Under the pieces are notes generated by a model. The model was not told where the DNA came from, did no database searches, and saw nothing but the letters and a program-made list of their open reading frames with translations. Shown piece by piece: positions 9,801 through 17,589 of a stretch of DNA of 64,000 nucleotides. Within the stretch, counting starts at the first letter, position 1. Each line of letters begins with the position of its first letter. The stretch is taken from NCBI GenBank assembly GCA_036399015.1, contig DASWNW010000033.1, positions 1 to 64,000 on the forward strand, in the 5' to 3' direction. A program made the position numbers and the translations under genes. This DNA is from QHVT01 sp036399015 (lineage in GTDB: Bacteria; Acidobacteriota; Thermoanaerobaculia; Gp7-AA8).

Positions 9801-12800
9801 CCGATACGACGCAGCTCGCCGGGACGAGAACGGACTCTCTGACCACGAAACGGGAAGGTGTGTTCTTCCTGCGCGTGACCAGCAGCCTCTCGCCAAACGC
9901 ATTTACGGACACGAAGCGCGCCTACGTCACCATCCCCTGCGGCCCGCCGCGCCGCCGCTCCGTGCGCTCCTCCTCGACCACCGACGACATTCCTCCCGGC
10001 TCGGCGCTCACGCTTTCGGTCGAAGACGACGGCGACGGAACCAAATTCCAGTGGTTCGAAGGAACGAGCTACGGCGACGAATCGCGGCCGGTGCCCGGCA
10101 CGTCGACGGCCATCGTCGTTCCGAACTCGGACACCAGCTACTGGGTGAAGATGACCCGCACGTGTGACAGCGGCAGTGCCAGCGAGGTCACCCCGATCGT
10201 CGACGTCACCGTCCAATGCGATCCGGTGATCCTCGTGCATCCGCAATCGGTGACGGTAGCGACGACCACCGGGAGCGCGCAGGTGTCCGCCAGCGTCGTC
10301 GCCGGCGGCAAGTTGCCCCTGGATTATCAGTGGTCCGAGCTCGATGCGAACGGCGTCTGGCGGGCGATCCCCACTTCCAATGTGCCGGCATTCACCTGGA
10401 CGATGGCGTCGCCCGGCCAGAAGAAGGTGCGCGTCAAGGTCACCGGCTGCAACACGTTCGTCGAGAGCGACGCCGTCACCCTGACGGTCATCACGGGAAC
10501 GCCGCAGCGCATCGGGACGTACACGGAGATGAAGTCGGTTTACAGCCCCCTCATCGGCGCGACGCTGTCGGTGGACATGGTTCCGGCGCCGCAGACGGAC
10601 GTTCACCAGTACCAGTACGAATGGTTCACGGATGACGGAACCCCCACCGGCGCGAGGATCACTGGCAGCGCGAGCTCGAACACCGTCACGACCGATTCGA
10701 TCGCGAATTTCTGGGTGCGGGTCACCGGCACGCACACGGTGAACGGCATCAAATACACCGAGGTGACGACCAGCCCGAAAATGAACGTCTACCTCTACGG
10801 CACCTGCGCGCTGCCTCCGGTGCGGGTGACGCAGAACGTCCAGTCCGTTGCCGCCGGTTCGACGTCGAACGTGATCTTCACCGCGGCGGCCGAGTGGCAC
10901 GACGTACGATTCCAGTGGTACCGCGGCCAGTCGGGCGACACGCGCGATCCCGTCCCCTCGGATGCCGGCAAGCCGCATCAATTGACGGTCAGCAGCGCCT
11001 CGGTCCGCCCCTACTGGGTGCGGGCCTGGCTCGAGTGCGGCGGCACGCAGGACAGTCCGACGCTCATCTTCACCCGCGGAACCTGCGCGCCGATCCTCAT
11101 GAACCAGAACATCAACTCCAGCGAGGTGGCCTACGGCGGGACGGCGCTGCTCACGGTCGATCAGGTCAGCGGACCGGTGACGTACACCTGGTACCGCCAG
11201 ACCACCGGGAACATCGGCGCCGGCTCGGGCATCGTGCACCACCCGACCGACGTCCGCCAGAGCCGCCGCTACTTCGTCCGCGTCCAGAACTCGGCATGCG
11301 GCACGATGGCGGAGAGCTACCTGGCGACGGTGCGCGTCGCCTCGTGCTCCACGCTCACTCCGCCCGCCTGGCAGACCGAGGTCTGGGCGAACTCCAAGTC
11401 CTCCCTGGTCCTCAACGCCCAGACCGGCGGCGCCACCGCGTACCAGTGGTATCGCGGCGAGGTGGGCGACGAAACGCAGAAGATCGAAGGCGCGATCTCC
11501 GCGACGTACACCATCCCTTCGGTGACCGCGGACGCGCAATACTGGGTGCGCGTCACGAATGGCAATTGCCTCGTGGACAGCCCGACCATCCAGGTCAAAG
11601 TCTGCATCCCGCCGGGCGTCTCCACCGCGCCGAGCCTCAACCGCAACATCATTCCGAACCAGAGCGTCAGCTTCAGCGTGAACGGCGAGGGTACCGGCAT
11701 CACCTACCAGTGGTATCGCGGCGTTTCGGGAGATACCTCGACGCCCGCCGGACGGCCGGTGGACATGCTGCAAGTCTCGCCGAGCGTCACCACCAGCTAC
11801 TGGCTGCGCATCACCGGAAAGTGCGGGATCGGCGGAGGGAACGTACGGCGGTGGGATTCGCCGACGTTCACCGCCAGCGTCTGTCCGTCCGTTCCGGCGC
11901 CGGTTGCGGCGAAGAGCGCGGTCATGCCCGGCGCGACCACCACCATCAGCGTGGCCGCCACAGGGACGTCGCTGTCGTACCAGTGGTATCGCGGCGTGGC
12001 CGGCAGCACGGCCGATCCCATCGCCGGCGGTACGTCGAACACGATCACCACCCCGCCCATCACGGCCGCCACGCCGTTCTGGGTGGATGTGACCAGCGGC
12101 GGCTGCAGCCGCAACAGCACCGCGGTCACCGTCAACCTCTGCTCGGAGCCGACGGTGCGCTGGTCGGGCGGCGACAAGTCGATCGCCACCGGCGACAACG
12201 TCACCTTCACCGCGATCGGCACGCACTCGACCACCACCCCGACCTACACGTTCTACAAGGGGAACGTCGGCGACGTGGCGGGATCGACGGTCGTCCGCGC
12301 CGCCTCGACGTCGAACAGCTTCAGCTCGATCGTGAACGCGACCGGGAAGTACTGGGTCCGCGCCACGGTCGACAACTGCTACGCCGACTCCGGCAATCTC
12401 AACGTCACGGTCTGCATCCCGAAGATCACTACCCAGCCTTCCGGCGGCGCCATCACCCTCGGCGGCTCGCGCACGCTCAGCGTCGCCACCGACATCACGC
12501 CGTCGGGCGGATACCAGTGGTACATGGGCGAGACCGGGGATCTCTCGAAGCCGGTCGCCAACGGCACGACCGCATCCATCCCTGTTTCGCCGGCGGAGGA
12601 CACGAAGTACTGGGTGCGAGTCAAGGGCTGCAGCCCGTACGGGGCGGACAGCACGGCCGTGCTCGTGACGGTGTGCACGCCGCCGCAGATCACTTCCCAC
12701 ACGCAGAGCCGGTGGATCACGCAGGGACAGTCGCACACGCTCAGCGTGGCCTTCACCGGCACCAGTCCAACCGTGCAGTGGTATCGCGGCGCCGCCGGCA

Positions 12801-13699
12801 ATACCACCACCCCCATCGCCTCGCCGGCCGTTACACCGAACGCCACGACGCAGTACTGGGCACGCGTCAGCAACAGTTGCGGCTCGGCCGATACGCCAAC
12901 GATCACGATCAGCGTCTGCGCGGCGCCGGTCATCGGGACCCAGCCGGCCAGCCAGGGCGTGCTCTCCGGAAGCACCGCCACGCTCAGCGTCGGCGCCACG
13001 CAGGCCACCAGCACGCCGATGACGTATCAGTGGTACAGCGGCACGGCGCCGTCCGGCACGGCCATCAGCGGCGCGACCGGCACGACGTACACCACGCCGC
13101 CGCTCACCGCCGCGGCGAGCTACTTCGTCAAGATCACGGCCGGCGATTGCACGACGGTCAGCCAGACCGCGACGATCTCGATGTGCGCGCTGCCGCCGAC
13201 GATCAACAGCCCCGACGACAAGTTCGTCTCGGCGTACACGAACGTGGTGCTGAAGGTCACCCTCTCGCCCACGCCCGAGCAGTACCGCTGGTATCGGGGC
13301 GTCTCCGGCGACCGCACGAACCTGATCGGCACGTCGAGCCAGGTGACGGTCAACCCGGCGAGCACGACGAAGTACTGGGGTGAGTTCACCCACGGCGGAT
13401 GCGTGTCGATCGGACGGACGGTGACGGTGAACGTCTGCGTCCCGAGCATCAACATGCACCCCGACTCGGTGACCATTCCGGCGGGGAGCTCCACCACGCT
13501 GACCATCAACGCGCGGGATGCGGTGTCGTATCAGTGGTACTCCGAGACGCTGACAGGCACCGCCATCATGATCAGCGGCGCGACCGGACCGTCGTACACG
13601 ACCCCGGAGCTGACGGAGACGACCGGCTACTGGGTGCGCGTGACCGGCTCGTGCAGCCGCTCGGTGAACACGAACGTCGGGATGGTGACGGTGGAGTGA
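6887..13699 (+). CDS. giant secreted subtilisin-like protease with about 18 Ig-like modules
   Basis: Exported serine protease of family S8, 2270 residues. After a signal peptide (about 1-24) comes an I9-type propeptide (PNEYIVGLRG to about 105). The catalytic triad is visible: Asp163 (AYTLDGG), His254 (TDHGTGVNSVLGG), oxyanion Asn360/361 (FASANN) and Ser450 (SGTSYSAPMVAG). From about 530 to the end are about 18 immunoglobulin-like modules of roughly 90 residues, most with a YQWYRG core strand and a YWVRVT edge strand plus a Cys pair. The start is GTG 6887 behind AAAAAGG. There is no membrane or sorting segment at the C-terminus. It probably acts outside the cell with the array as a stalk or binding surface; the substrate is unknown. 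Confidence 0.92.
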   Translation: MIARTRVVLLWICVLFSAANVAAQRLPERRIVAGDVPNEYIVGLRGVPRDEVDRVARQIAANVGGQVVTTWKDAVTGFWIRVPDARAAEMYRDARVASVEQNATMVDSATQSTMADPAPIGAWPEKIRDHPLWHLARISHRARGPRTYMYQSAGTGVRAYTLDGGALRFHQEFVTEQTPATRRLNPLDSPRMREESGSNAVMTTGGADQLPSTAPNADCSAAPPFAPLLGQLRYASTYPWFNRDPLDKAAITDHGTGVNSVLGGRNVGVAKDVTLVPVKTNGCGPTSTIAAAIEGANWILKQEQAWAAARSGGRRFAVVSISVARGFGPKATESMAQVALYEMALEALVGYGIPVFASANNFNEDACDMSPARMSRRGGKGTIITVGGLARGADQRWKDTNPKGTTNGSNFGPCVDIVAPAEDIPVAYSTGWADYRPLVLAEKQSASGTSYSAPMVAGIAARMMSEDESPEIAAATCQPGRDYTILREKLTCQPAKFSEEIWKRLIASATVLPEPDDSSKYGLGDNSPNRIAYMGSISFVTHPQSYDFPAAVANRTLQAQVPPGITVCKYQWYESTSADYSLGQAVSGANSPFYIVARPTAAAPTRKWYWVRAYSDCANDEYADSAMAAMSTGYAVVQEQPKSVWRDTASDEKLRVTVQAGTTTPTIEWYRGVRGKLATTVTSGILTKTNPDGSFTSELTVAAEQPNDTYWAQITSNGVSIDSDVAQVRRCLAPDMTGVQIEYVSGHTITDPGPRLVPAPKNAVWYQLWLHEPGENNVVQRRLVGGNSLPQFEVKAGQPSTFTIEALSSCGNASVSSELIVPRDCSSSSAEPPTASPQVVYKGERVTLSQEGLLSMQVTDQDRQRYGWRINNGVVFRTWTNQLVQFPTTHTTYFTVAQCGNQAPAFSAEVKVYVRPEITKQPESTLLSSDTGVILSGQGVDVSGAPVTYQWYEQIGHDTAATGDKSKMVALTDTTQLAGTRTDSLTTKREGVFFLRVTSSLSPNAFTDTKRAYVTIPCGPPRRRSVRSSSTTDDIPPGSALTLSVEDDGDGTKFQWFEGTSYGDESRPVPGTSTAIVVPNSDTSYWVKMTRTCDSGSASEVTPIVDVTVQCDPVILVHPQSVTVATTTGSAQVSASVVAGGKLPLDYQWSELDANGVWRAIPTSNVPAFTWTMASPGQKKVRVKVTGCNTFVESDAVTLTVITGTPQRIGTYTEMKSVYSPLIGATLSVDMVPAPQTDVHQYQYEWFTDDGTPTGARITGSASSNTVTTDSIANFWVRVTGTHTVNGIKYTEVTTSPKMNVYLYGTCALPPVRVTQNVQSVAAGSTSNVIFTAAAEWHDVRFQWYRGQSGDTRDPVPSDAGKPHQLTVSSASVRPYWVRAWLECGGTQDSPTLIFTRGTCAPILMNQNINSSEVAYGGTALLTVDQVSGPVTYTWYRQTTGNIGAGSGIVHHPTDVRQSRRYFVRVQNSACGTMAESYLATVRVASCSTLTPPAWQTEVWANSKSSLVLNAQTGGATAYQWYRGEVGDETQKIEGAISATYTIPSVTADAQYWVRVTNGNCLVDSPTIQVKVCIPPGVSTAPSLNRNIIPNQSVSFSVNGEGTGITYQWYRGVSGDTSTPAGRPVDMLQVSPSVTTSYWLRITGKCGIGGGNVRRWDSPTFTASVCPSVPAPVAAKSAVMPGATTTISVAATGTSLSYQWYRGVAGSTADPIAGGTSNTITTPPITAATPFWVDVTSGGCSRNSTAVTVNLCSEPTVRWSGGDKSIATGDNVTFTAIGTHSTTTPTYTFYKGNVGDVAGSTVVRAASTSNSFSSIVNATGKYWVRATVDNCYADSGNLNVTVCIPKITTQPSGGAITLGGSRTLSVATDITPSGGYQWYMGETGDLSKPVANGTTASIPVSPAEDTKYWVRVKGCSPYGADSTAVLVTVCTPPQITSHTQSRWITQGQSHTLSVAFTGTSPTVQWYRGAAGNTTTPIASPAVTPNATTQYWARVSNSCGSADTPTITISVCAAPVIGTQPASQGVLSGSTATLSVGATQATSTPMTYQWYSGTAPSGTAISGATGTTYTTPPLTAAASYFVKITAGDCTTVSQTATISMCALPPTINSPDDKFVSAYTNVVLKVTLSPTPEQYRWYRGVSGDRTNLIGTSSQVTVNPASTTKYWGEFTHGGCVSIGRTVTVNVCVPSINMHPDSVTIPAGSSTTLTINARDAVSYQWYSETLTGTAIMISGATGPSYTTPELTETTGYWVRVTGSCSRSVNTNVGMVTVE

Positions 13700-13710
13700 G
13701 GAAGTTGGAA

Positions 13711-13743
13711 GGGCTGATGGGACGCTGCTGGTCCCATCAGCCC
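13711..13743. terminator. strong bidirectional hairpin between convergent genes
   Basis: GGGCTGATGGGAC (13711-13723) pairs perfectly with GTCCCATCAGCCC (13731-13743) around a 7-nt loop. It lies between two convergent genes ending at 13699 and 13748, where a shared terminator is expected. There is no T-run on either side, so it may be a non-canonical or Rho-assisted terminator. Confidence 0.7.
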
Positions 13744-13747
13744 GGTC

Positions 13748-14722
13748 TCACCATCCGAGGATGTACGCAAACACCAGCGGCGCCACGATCGACGCGTCCG
13801 ACTCGATGACGTGGCTCGGCGTGTCGGTGCCGAGCTTGCCCCAGGTGATTTTCTCGTTCGGGACGGCGCCGGAGTAGGAGCCGTAGCTGGTGGTCGAGTC
13901 GCTGATCTGGCAGAAGTAGCCCCACAGCGGGACGCTCGTCCGCTGCAGGTCCTGGTGCAGCATCGGGACGACGCAGATCGGGAAGTCGCCGGCGATGCCG
14001 CCGCCGATCTGGAAGAAGCCGATCGAGCAGCAGGCGGAGACCTTCGTGTAGTAGTCGGCCAGCTCGATCATGTACTCGATGCCGGTGCGCACCGTGTGCA
14101 CGTTCTTCACGTCGCCGGAGATGCAGTGGCCGGCGTACATGTTGCCGAGCGTCGAGTCTTCCCAGCCGGGGACGAACATCGGCAGGTTCTTCTCCGCCGC
14201 CGCCACCATCCAGGAGTTCTTCGGGTCGATCTGGTAGAACTCGGCGATCGAGCCGTCCCGCAGGATCTCGTACATGAACTCGTGCGGGAAGAGGCGCTTG
14301 CCCTGCTGGTCCTTCTCCACCCAGTGCCGGAGCACCGCCGACTCGATGCGCCGCATCGCCTCCGCCTCCGGGATGCAGGTGTCGGTGACGCGGTTCATGT
14401 GCTTGTCGAGCAGCAGCTTCTCGTCTTCCGCCGAGAGGTAGCGGTAGTGCGGCACCCGCTCATAGTGGTCGTGCGCGACGAGGTTGAAGATGTCCTCCTC
14501 GAGGTTCGCGCCGGTGCAGCTGATCGCCGAGACCTTGTCCTGCCGGATCATCTCCGCCAGCGACAGGCCGAGCTCCGCCGTCGACATCGCCCCCGCCAGC
14601 GTGACGAGCATCTGCCCCCCGTTCGCGAGGTGCTTGTTGTAGTCCTGCGCCGCCGCCTTGAGCGCGGCCGCGTTGAAGTGGCGGTAGTGGTGGTCGATGA
14701 AGTTCGTGATGGGGCCGGACAT
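13748..14722 (-). CDS. deoxyhypusine synthase-like protein
   Basis: NAD-dependent aminobutyl-transferase family enzyme, 324 residues. In eukaryotes and archaea this family modifies eIF5A with spermidine; bacterial relatives have been linked to spermidine-type or homospermidine chemistry. Visible family features are GAMSTAELG near residue 44, SCTGANLEED, IGGGIAGDFPI, and a C-terminal YSGAVPNEKITWGKLG that carries the equivalent of the active-site lysine (WGK). The start MSGPITNF is chosen because an upstream in-frame extension would translate a dispersed repeat. No hypusine-type EF substrate or polyamine gene is visible nearby. It faces away from the BlaI-type gene across that repeat. Confidence 0.85.
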   Translation of the reverse strand: MSGPITNFIDHHYRHFNAAALKAAAQDYNKHLANGGQMLVTLAGAMSTAELGLSLAEMIRQDKVSAISCTGANLEEDIFNLVAHDHYERVPHYRYLSAEDEKLLLDKHMNRVTDTCIPEAEAMRRIESAVLRHWVEKDQQGKRLFPHEFMYEILRDGSIAEFYQIDPKNSWMVAAAEKNLPMFVPGWEDSTLGNMYAGHCISGDVKNVHTVRTGIEYMIELADYYTKVSACCSIGFFQIGGGIAGDFPICVVPMLHQDLQRTSVPLWGYFCQISDSTTSYGSYSGAVPNEKITWGKLGTDTPSHVIESDASIVAPLVFAYILGW

Positions 14723-14750
14723 GGCGGGATCGTATAACAGGGCTGGTGGC

Positions 14751-14842
14751 GGTTGCTGGTTGCTGGTTGCTGGTTGCTTGTGAGTCGTCGCTTGACGCCC
14801 AGGCGACACCGCCCGAGCAACCAGCAACCAGCAACAAGCAAC
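14751..14842. repeat. dispersed word-type inverted repeat (GTTGCTG family)
   Basis: Four tandem GGTTGCT words (14751-14780) face GCAACCAGCAACCAGCAACAAGCAAC (14817-14842) in inverted orientation across a 36-bp spacer. It occupies most of the space between the divergent deoxyhypusine-synthase-like gene and the BlaI-type gene. It shares GTTGCTTGTGAGTC (14773-14786) with the copy at 6712-6725. Confidence 0.85.
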
Positions 14843-14853
14843 GTTTCTCCGGC

Positions 14854-14890
14854 TTGACGCGCCGCAATCCAGGTGCTAAATTTCCAGCAC
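14854..14890 (+). promoter_or_regulatory. promoter overlapped by a palindromic operator for the BlaI-type gene
   Basis: TTGACG (14854-14859), a 17-bp spacer and TAAATT (14877-14882) form a sigma-70-like promoter. The -10 box lies inside the imperfect palindrome GTGCTAAATTTCCAGCAC (14873-14890), which ends directly before the ATG. A start point about 8 bp after the -10 would give a leaderless mRNA. Autorepression by the BlaI-type protein is the natural inference. Confidence 0.5.
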
Positions 14891-15274
14891 ATGCTGAAAA
14901 TCCAACAGCTCAGCCGCCGCGAGCGCGAGATCATGAACGTCATCTTTTCCCGGGGGCGGGCCACCGCCACCGAGGTGCTGGAGGGGTTGGCGGAGCCGCC
15001 GAGCTACTCGGCCGTGCGCGCCACCCTGCGGGTGCTCGAACAGAAAGGGCACCTCAAGCATCAACATGACGGCACCCGCTACGTATACATCCCTACCGTG
15101 AACCGCGAACGGGTCCGCAACTCCGCCCTCGACCAGCTCCTGGCGACGTTCTTCGACGGCTCGGCCGCGAGCGTCGTGGCGACGCTGATCGAGCGGGAGA
15201 AGGGGAAGCTGTCGGACGAGGAGCTGGACCGCCTGTCGGAGCTGATCGCGCAGGCCCGTAAGGAAGGACGCTGA
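14891..15274 (+). CDS. BlaI/MecI/CopY-family repressor
   Basis: Winged-helix transcriptional repressor of 127 residues. The N-terminal domain reads LSRREREIMNVIFSRGRATA, then a recognition helix region YSAVRATLRVLEQKG and a wing (GTRYVYIP). The C-terminal dimerisation helices (SVVATLIEREKGKLSDEELD) match the BlaI family. Known members bind palindromic operators and are cleaved or released when a BlaR1/MecR1-type metalloprotease is activated; that partner follows 2 bp downstream. The ATG at 14891 is preferred; GTG 14873 in the same frame would place the operator inside the coding sequence. An autoregulated pair is likely; the inducer is unknown. Confidence 0.9.
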   Translation: MLKIQQLSRREREIMNVIFSRGRATATEVLEGLAEPPSYSAVRATLRVLEQKGHLKHQHDGTRYVYIPTVNRERVRNSALDQLLATFFDGSAASVVATLIEREKGKLSDEELDRLSELIAQARKEGR

Positions 15275-15276
15275 CC

Positions 15277-17589
15277 ATGAACACGATCTTCGAGCTTGCC
15301 GCACGCATCCAGGCCGCGAACACGGCCGAGGCCATGCTCCTCCTGCTCGCCAAAGCGACGCTGGTCCTCATCATCGCCCGGCTGCTGCTCGCCGCGATGC
15401 CCCGCGCCTCCGCCGCCACCAAGCACCTCCTCGCCACGGCCACCCTGGTCGCGGTCGCGGCGATGCCCCTGGTGAGCGTCGTGGTGCCGGCCTGGGAGTT
15501 GCCGGTTGCCAGTTCCCCGTTGCCCGCCCCCGCCCGCGCCGAAGAAGCCCCGCAGGCAACTGGCAACCGGCAACCGGCAACCATCGGAGTCACCGACGCC
15601 GAGGAGACCGTCCCCGTCGCCCGCTCCCTCGCCAAGGCCATCGTCCCCACCCCGCTCCAGCGCGCCACCGCGCTCGTCGCCTCCACCTGGCAGGGGATGC
15701 TCATCCTCGCGGTCGCGGCGGTCTCGCTGCTGATGCTCGGCCACATGCTGGCCGGGATGCTCGGCGTCTGGTTCGTCGCTCGCGGCGGGCGGGAGGTCGA
15801 GGACGACGCGGCGCTCATGGAGCTCGACGCCGCGCGCGACCAGCTCGCCCTCGGCCGCGACATCCGCCTGCTCTTCTCGCCGCGCGTCAGCGTCCCGGTG
15901 GTCTGGGGCGTCTTCCGCCCGGTGCTGCTGCTTCCGGTCGACGCGGCGCAGTGGCCGGTCGAGCGGCTGCGCGTCGTGCTGCTGCACGAGCTCGCGCACC
16001 TCAAGCGCGTCGACGGCGTGTCGCTCATCGTGACCCGGGTCGCCGTCTCCCTCTTCTGGTTCCATCCCCTGGCCTGGTCGCTCGAGCGCGCCGGCCGCAA
16101 CGAGTGCGAGCGCGCCTGCGATGACCTGGTGCTGGCCGGCGGCACGAAACCGTCCGAGTATGCCGATCACCTCCTGGCGATCGCCCGCACGATGCCGGCG
16201 TTCGATCCGTTCCGCGCCGTCACGCTGGCCATGTCGCGCAAGTCGCAGCTCGAGGGACGCCTCCTGTCGATCCTGCAGCCGGGCGCCGCGCGCCGGGTGT
16301 TCGGCGGCCGCGGCGTGCTGGCCGCCTGCGCCATCGCCATCGGCGTCATCATCCCCGTCTCCGCCCTGCGCCTCATCGCGCAGCCGTCGGAAGTGAAGCC
16401 GGCCGAGACGCGCGCGAAGGCTCAGCCGGAGGCGAGCAGCACCGTCGACGTCACCGCCGAGGCCAACGCCGCCCCCGCCGCGGAGCCGGAGCTGGAGACG
16501 CTGGAGAGCTTCCTCGAGCACCAGATCGAGCACGTCAGCAAGAAGTTCGGGCATCACGCCGACTCGACGTACGACCGCGCCATGCACCTCTACAAGAACG
16601 AGCGCTACGCGAAGGCGGGCGACGAGTTCGTGCGCGCGCACCAGGAAGATCCGAACCCGACCGCGCTGTACAACGCCGCCTGCTCGTATGCGCTGGCCGG
16701 AGACGCCTCGCGCGCCGCCGCGACGCTGCAGGACGCGATCGACGCCGGCTGGGACGACCTCGACCGCATCGCCGAGGACTCCGACTTCGACCCGGTGCGC
16801 ACGCACCCGCAGTTCAAGGCGGTGCTGACGCGCTACGGGAGCGATCTCGCCACACGCCGTCTCGACGACACGATCGAGCGCTACAACGAGCTGCGCGCCG
16901 GCCGCGGCCGCGGCGGCAAGGACGACAACGAGTGGTATGACGTCGGCCTCGACCTCCTCCGCCTCCGCAGGCTGGACGACTCGATCCAGGCGTTCGAGCG
17001 GTCGATCGACCGCGGCGAGAAGCACGGCGCCGCGATGTACAACATCGCCTGCGCCTACGCGCTGAAGGGCGACGTGCGCAACGGCCTGGCCTGGCTCGAC
17101 AAGGCCATCGAGAACGGCTACGGCGACGACGACAAGCTGCGCCAGGACCCCGACATCGCCCTGCTCCGCCAGCAGAGCGAGTTCGCGCCGCTGGTGCGCA
17201 AGGCGCGCGACCTGGAGCTGCGCGACTGGGACCGCTTCACCCGGAGCTGGGCCTCTGCCGCCGAGCATCACCGCGAAATGACCGCCCGCTACCCGAATTC
17301 AGCGCGCGCCTGGTTCAACTACGGCTACGCCTCGCTGCAGGCGCGCGACTTCGACAACGGCGTCCGCGCCTTCCGCAAGACCGCGGACATGAATTACCGC
17401 CCCGGCACGTCGGCGTACAACATCGCCTGCGCCTACGCGCTGCAGGGGAACAAGGACGCGGCGTTCGAGTGGCTCGGCCGCGCGGAGGCCGCCGGCTTCA
17501 AGCTGCGGGAGCACATCCACGACGACGAGGACCTCGACTCGCTGCGCCGCGATCCGCGGTGGCGGGCACTGGAAGCGCGCGTCTACTGA
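15277..17589 (+). CDS. BlaR1-like M56 membrane metallopeptidase fused to TPR repeats
   Basis: Integral membrane zinc protease/sensor, 770 residues. N-terminal membrane helices (about 20-40, 51-71, 138-168) enclose a polar loop. The cytoplasmic zinc site is His237-Glu-Leu-Ala-His241 with the downstream acidic NECERACDD at 275-283, typical of M56. A further helix lies at about 315-330. Instead of the penicillin-binding sensor domain of BlaR1/MecR1, residues about 415-770 form tetratricopeptide-like repeats (YNAACSYALAGDASRAAATL, MYNIACAYALKGD). A word-type inverted repeat is inserted in frame at about residues 74-100. It is probably the signal-dependent protease for the upstream repressor; the stimulus is not beta-lactam by any visible domain. 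Confidence 0.88.
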   Translation: MNTIFELAARIQAANTAEAMLLLLAKATLVLIIARLLLAAMPRASAATKHLLATATLVAVAAMPLVSVVVPAWELPVASSPLPAPARAEEAPQATGNRQPATIGVTDAEETVPVARSLAKAIVPTPLQRATALVASTWQGMLILAVAAVSLLMLGHMLAGMLGVWFVARGGREVEDDAALMELDAARDQLALGRDIRLLFSPRVSVPVVWGVFRPVLLLPVDAAQWPVERLRVVLLHELAHLKRVDGVSLIVTRVAVSLFWFHPLAWSLERAGRNECERACDDLVLAGGTKPSEYADHLLAIARTMPAFDPFRAVTLAMSRKSQLEGRLLSILQPGAARRVFGGRGVLAACAIAIGVIIPVSALRLIAQPSEVKPAETRAKAQPEASSTVDVTAEANAAPAAEPELETLESFLEHQIEHVSKKFGHHADSTYDRAMHLYKNERYAKAGDEFVRAHQEDPNPTALYNAACSYALAGDASRAAATLQDAIDAGWDDLDRIAEDSDFDPVRTHPQFKAVLTRYGSDLATRRLDDTIERYNELRAGRGRGGKDDNEWYDVGLDLLRLRRLDDSIQAFERSIDRGEKHGAAMYNIACAYALKGDVRNGLAWLDKAIENGYGDDDKLRQDPDIALLRQQSEFAPLVRKARDLELRDWDRFTRSWASAAEHHREMTARYPNSARAWFNYGYASLQARDFDNGVRAFRKTADMNYRPGTSAYNIACAYALQGNKDAAFEWLGRAEAAGFKLREHIHDDEDLDSLRRDPRWRALEARVY
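15498..15574. repeat. in-frame word-type inverted repeat (GTTGCCG family) inside the M56 gene
   Basis: GTTGCCGGTTGCCAGTT (15498-15514) and AACTGGCAACCGGCAAC (15558-15574) are a perfect 17-bp inverted repeat with a 43-bp spacer, and extra CGGCAACC follows. The arms code for ELPVAS and QATGNRQPAT in the loop between the second and third membrane helices. The reading frame stays open. Confidence 0.85.

Noticed and set aside
9371..13459. Very long open frame on the minus strand opposite the giant protease gene
   Set aside because: It is the complement of a GC-rich gene whose codon bias leaves few stops; translation is Arg/Ala/Gly-rich and lacks any domain or signal. The plus-strand gene has a full catalytic triad and modules.
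14723..14827. An in-frame N-terminal extension of the deoxyhypusine-synthase-like protein
   Set aside because: It translates the word-type repeat (KQPATSNQQP) and has no family support; MSGPITNF is the natural start.
15079..17271. Long minus-strand frame opposite the M56 gene, and similar ones at 21062-23053, 23848-25548, 44722-46593 and 51505-53244
   Set aside because: All are antisense shadows of well-supported genes, with low-complexity Arg/Ala/Val-rich or His-rich translations.
15277..17589. Calling the M56 protein a beta-lactam sensor BlaR1
   Set aside because: No penicillin-binding domain is present; the C-terminal part is TPR-like.
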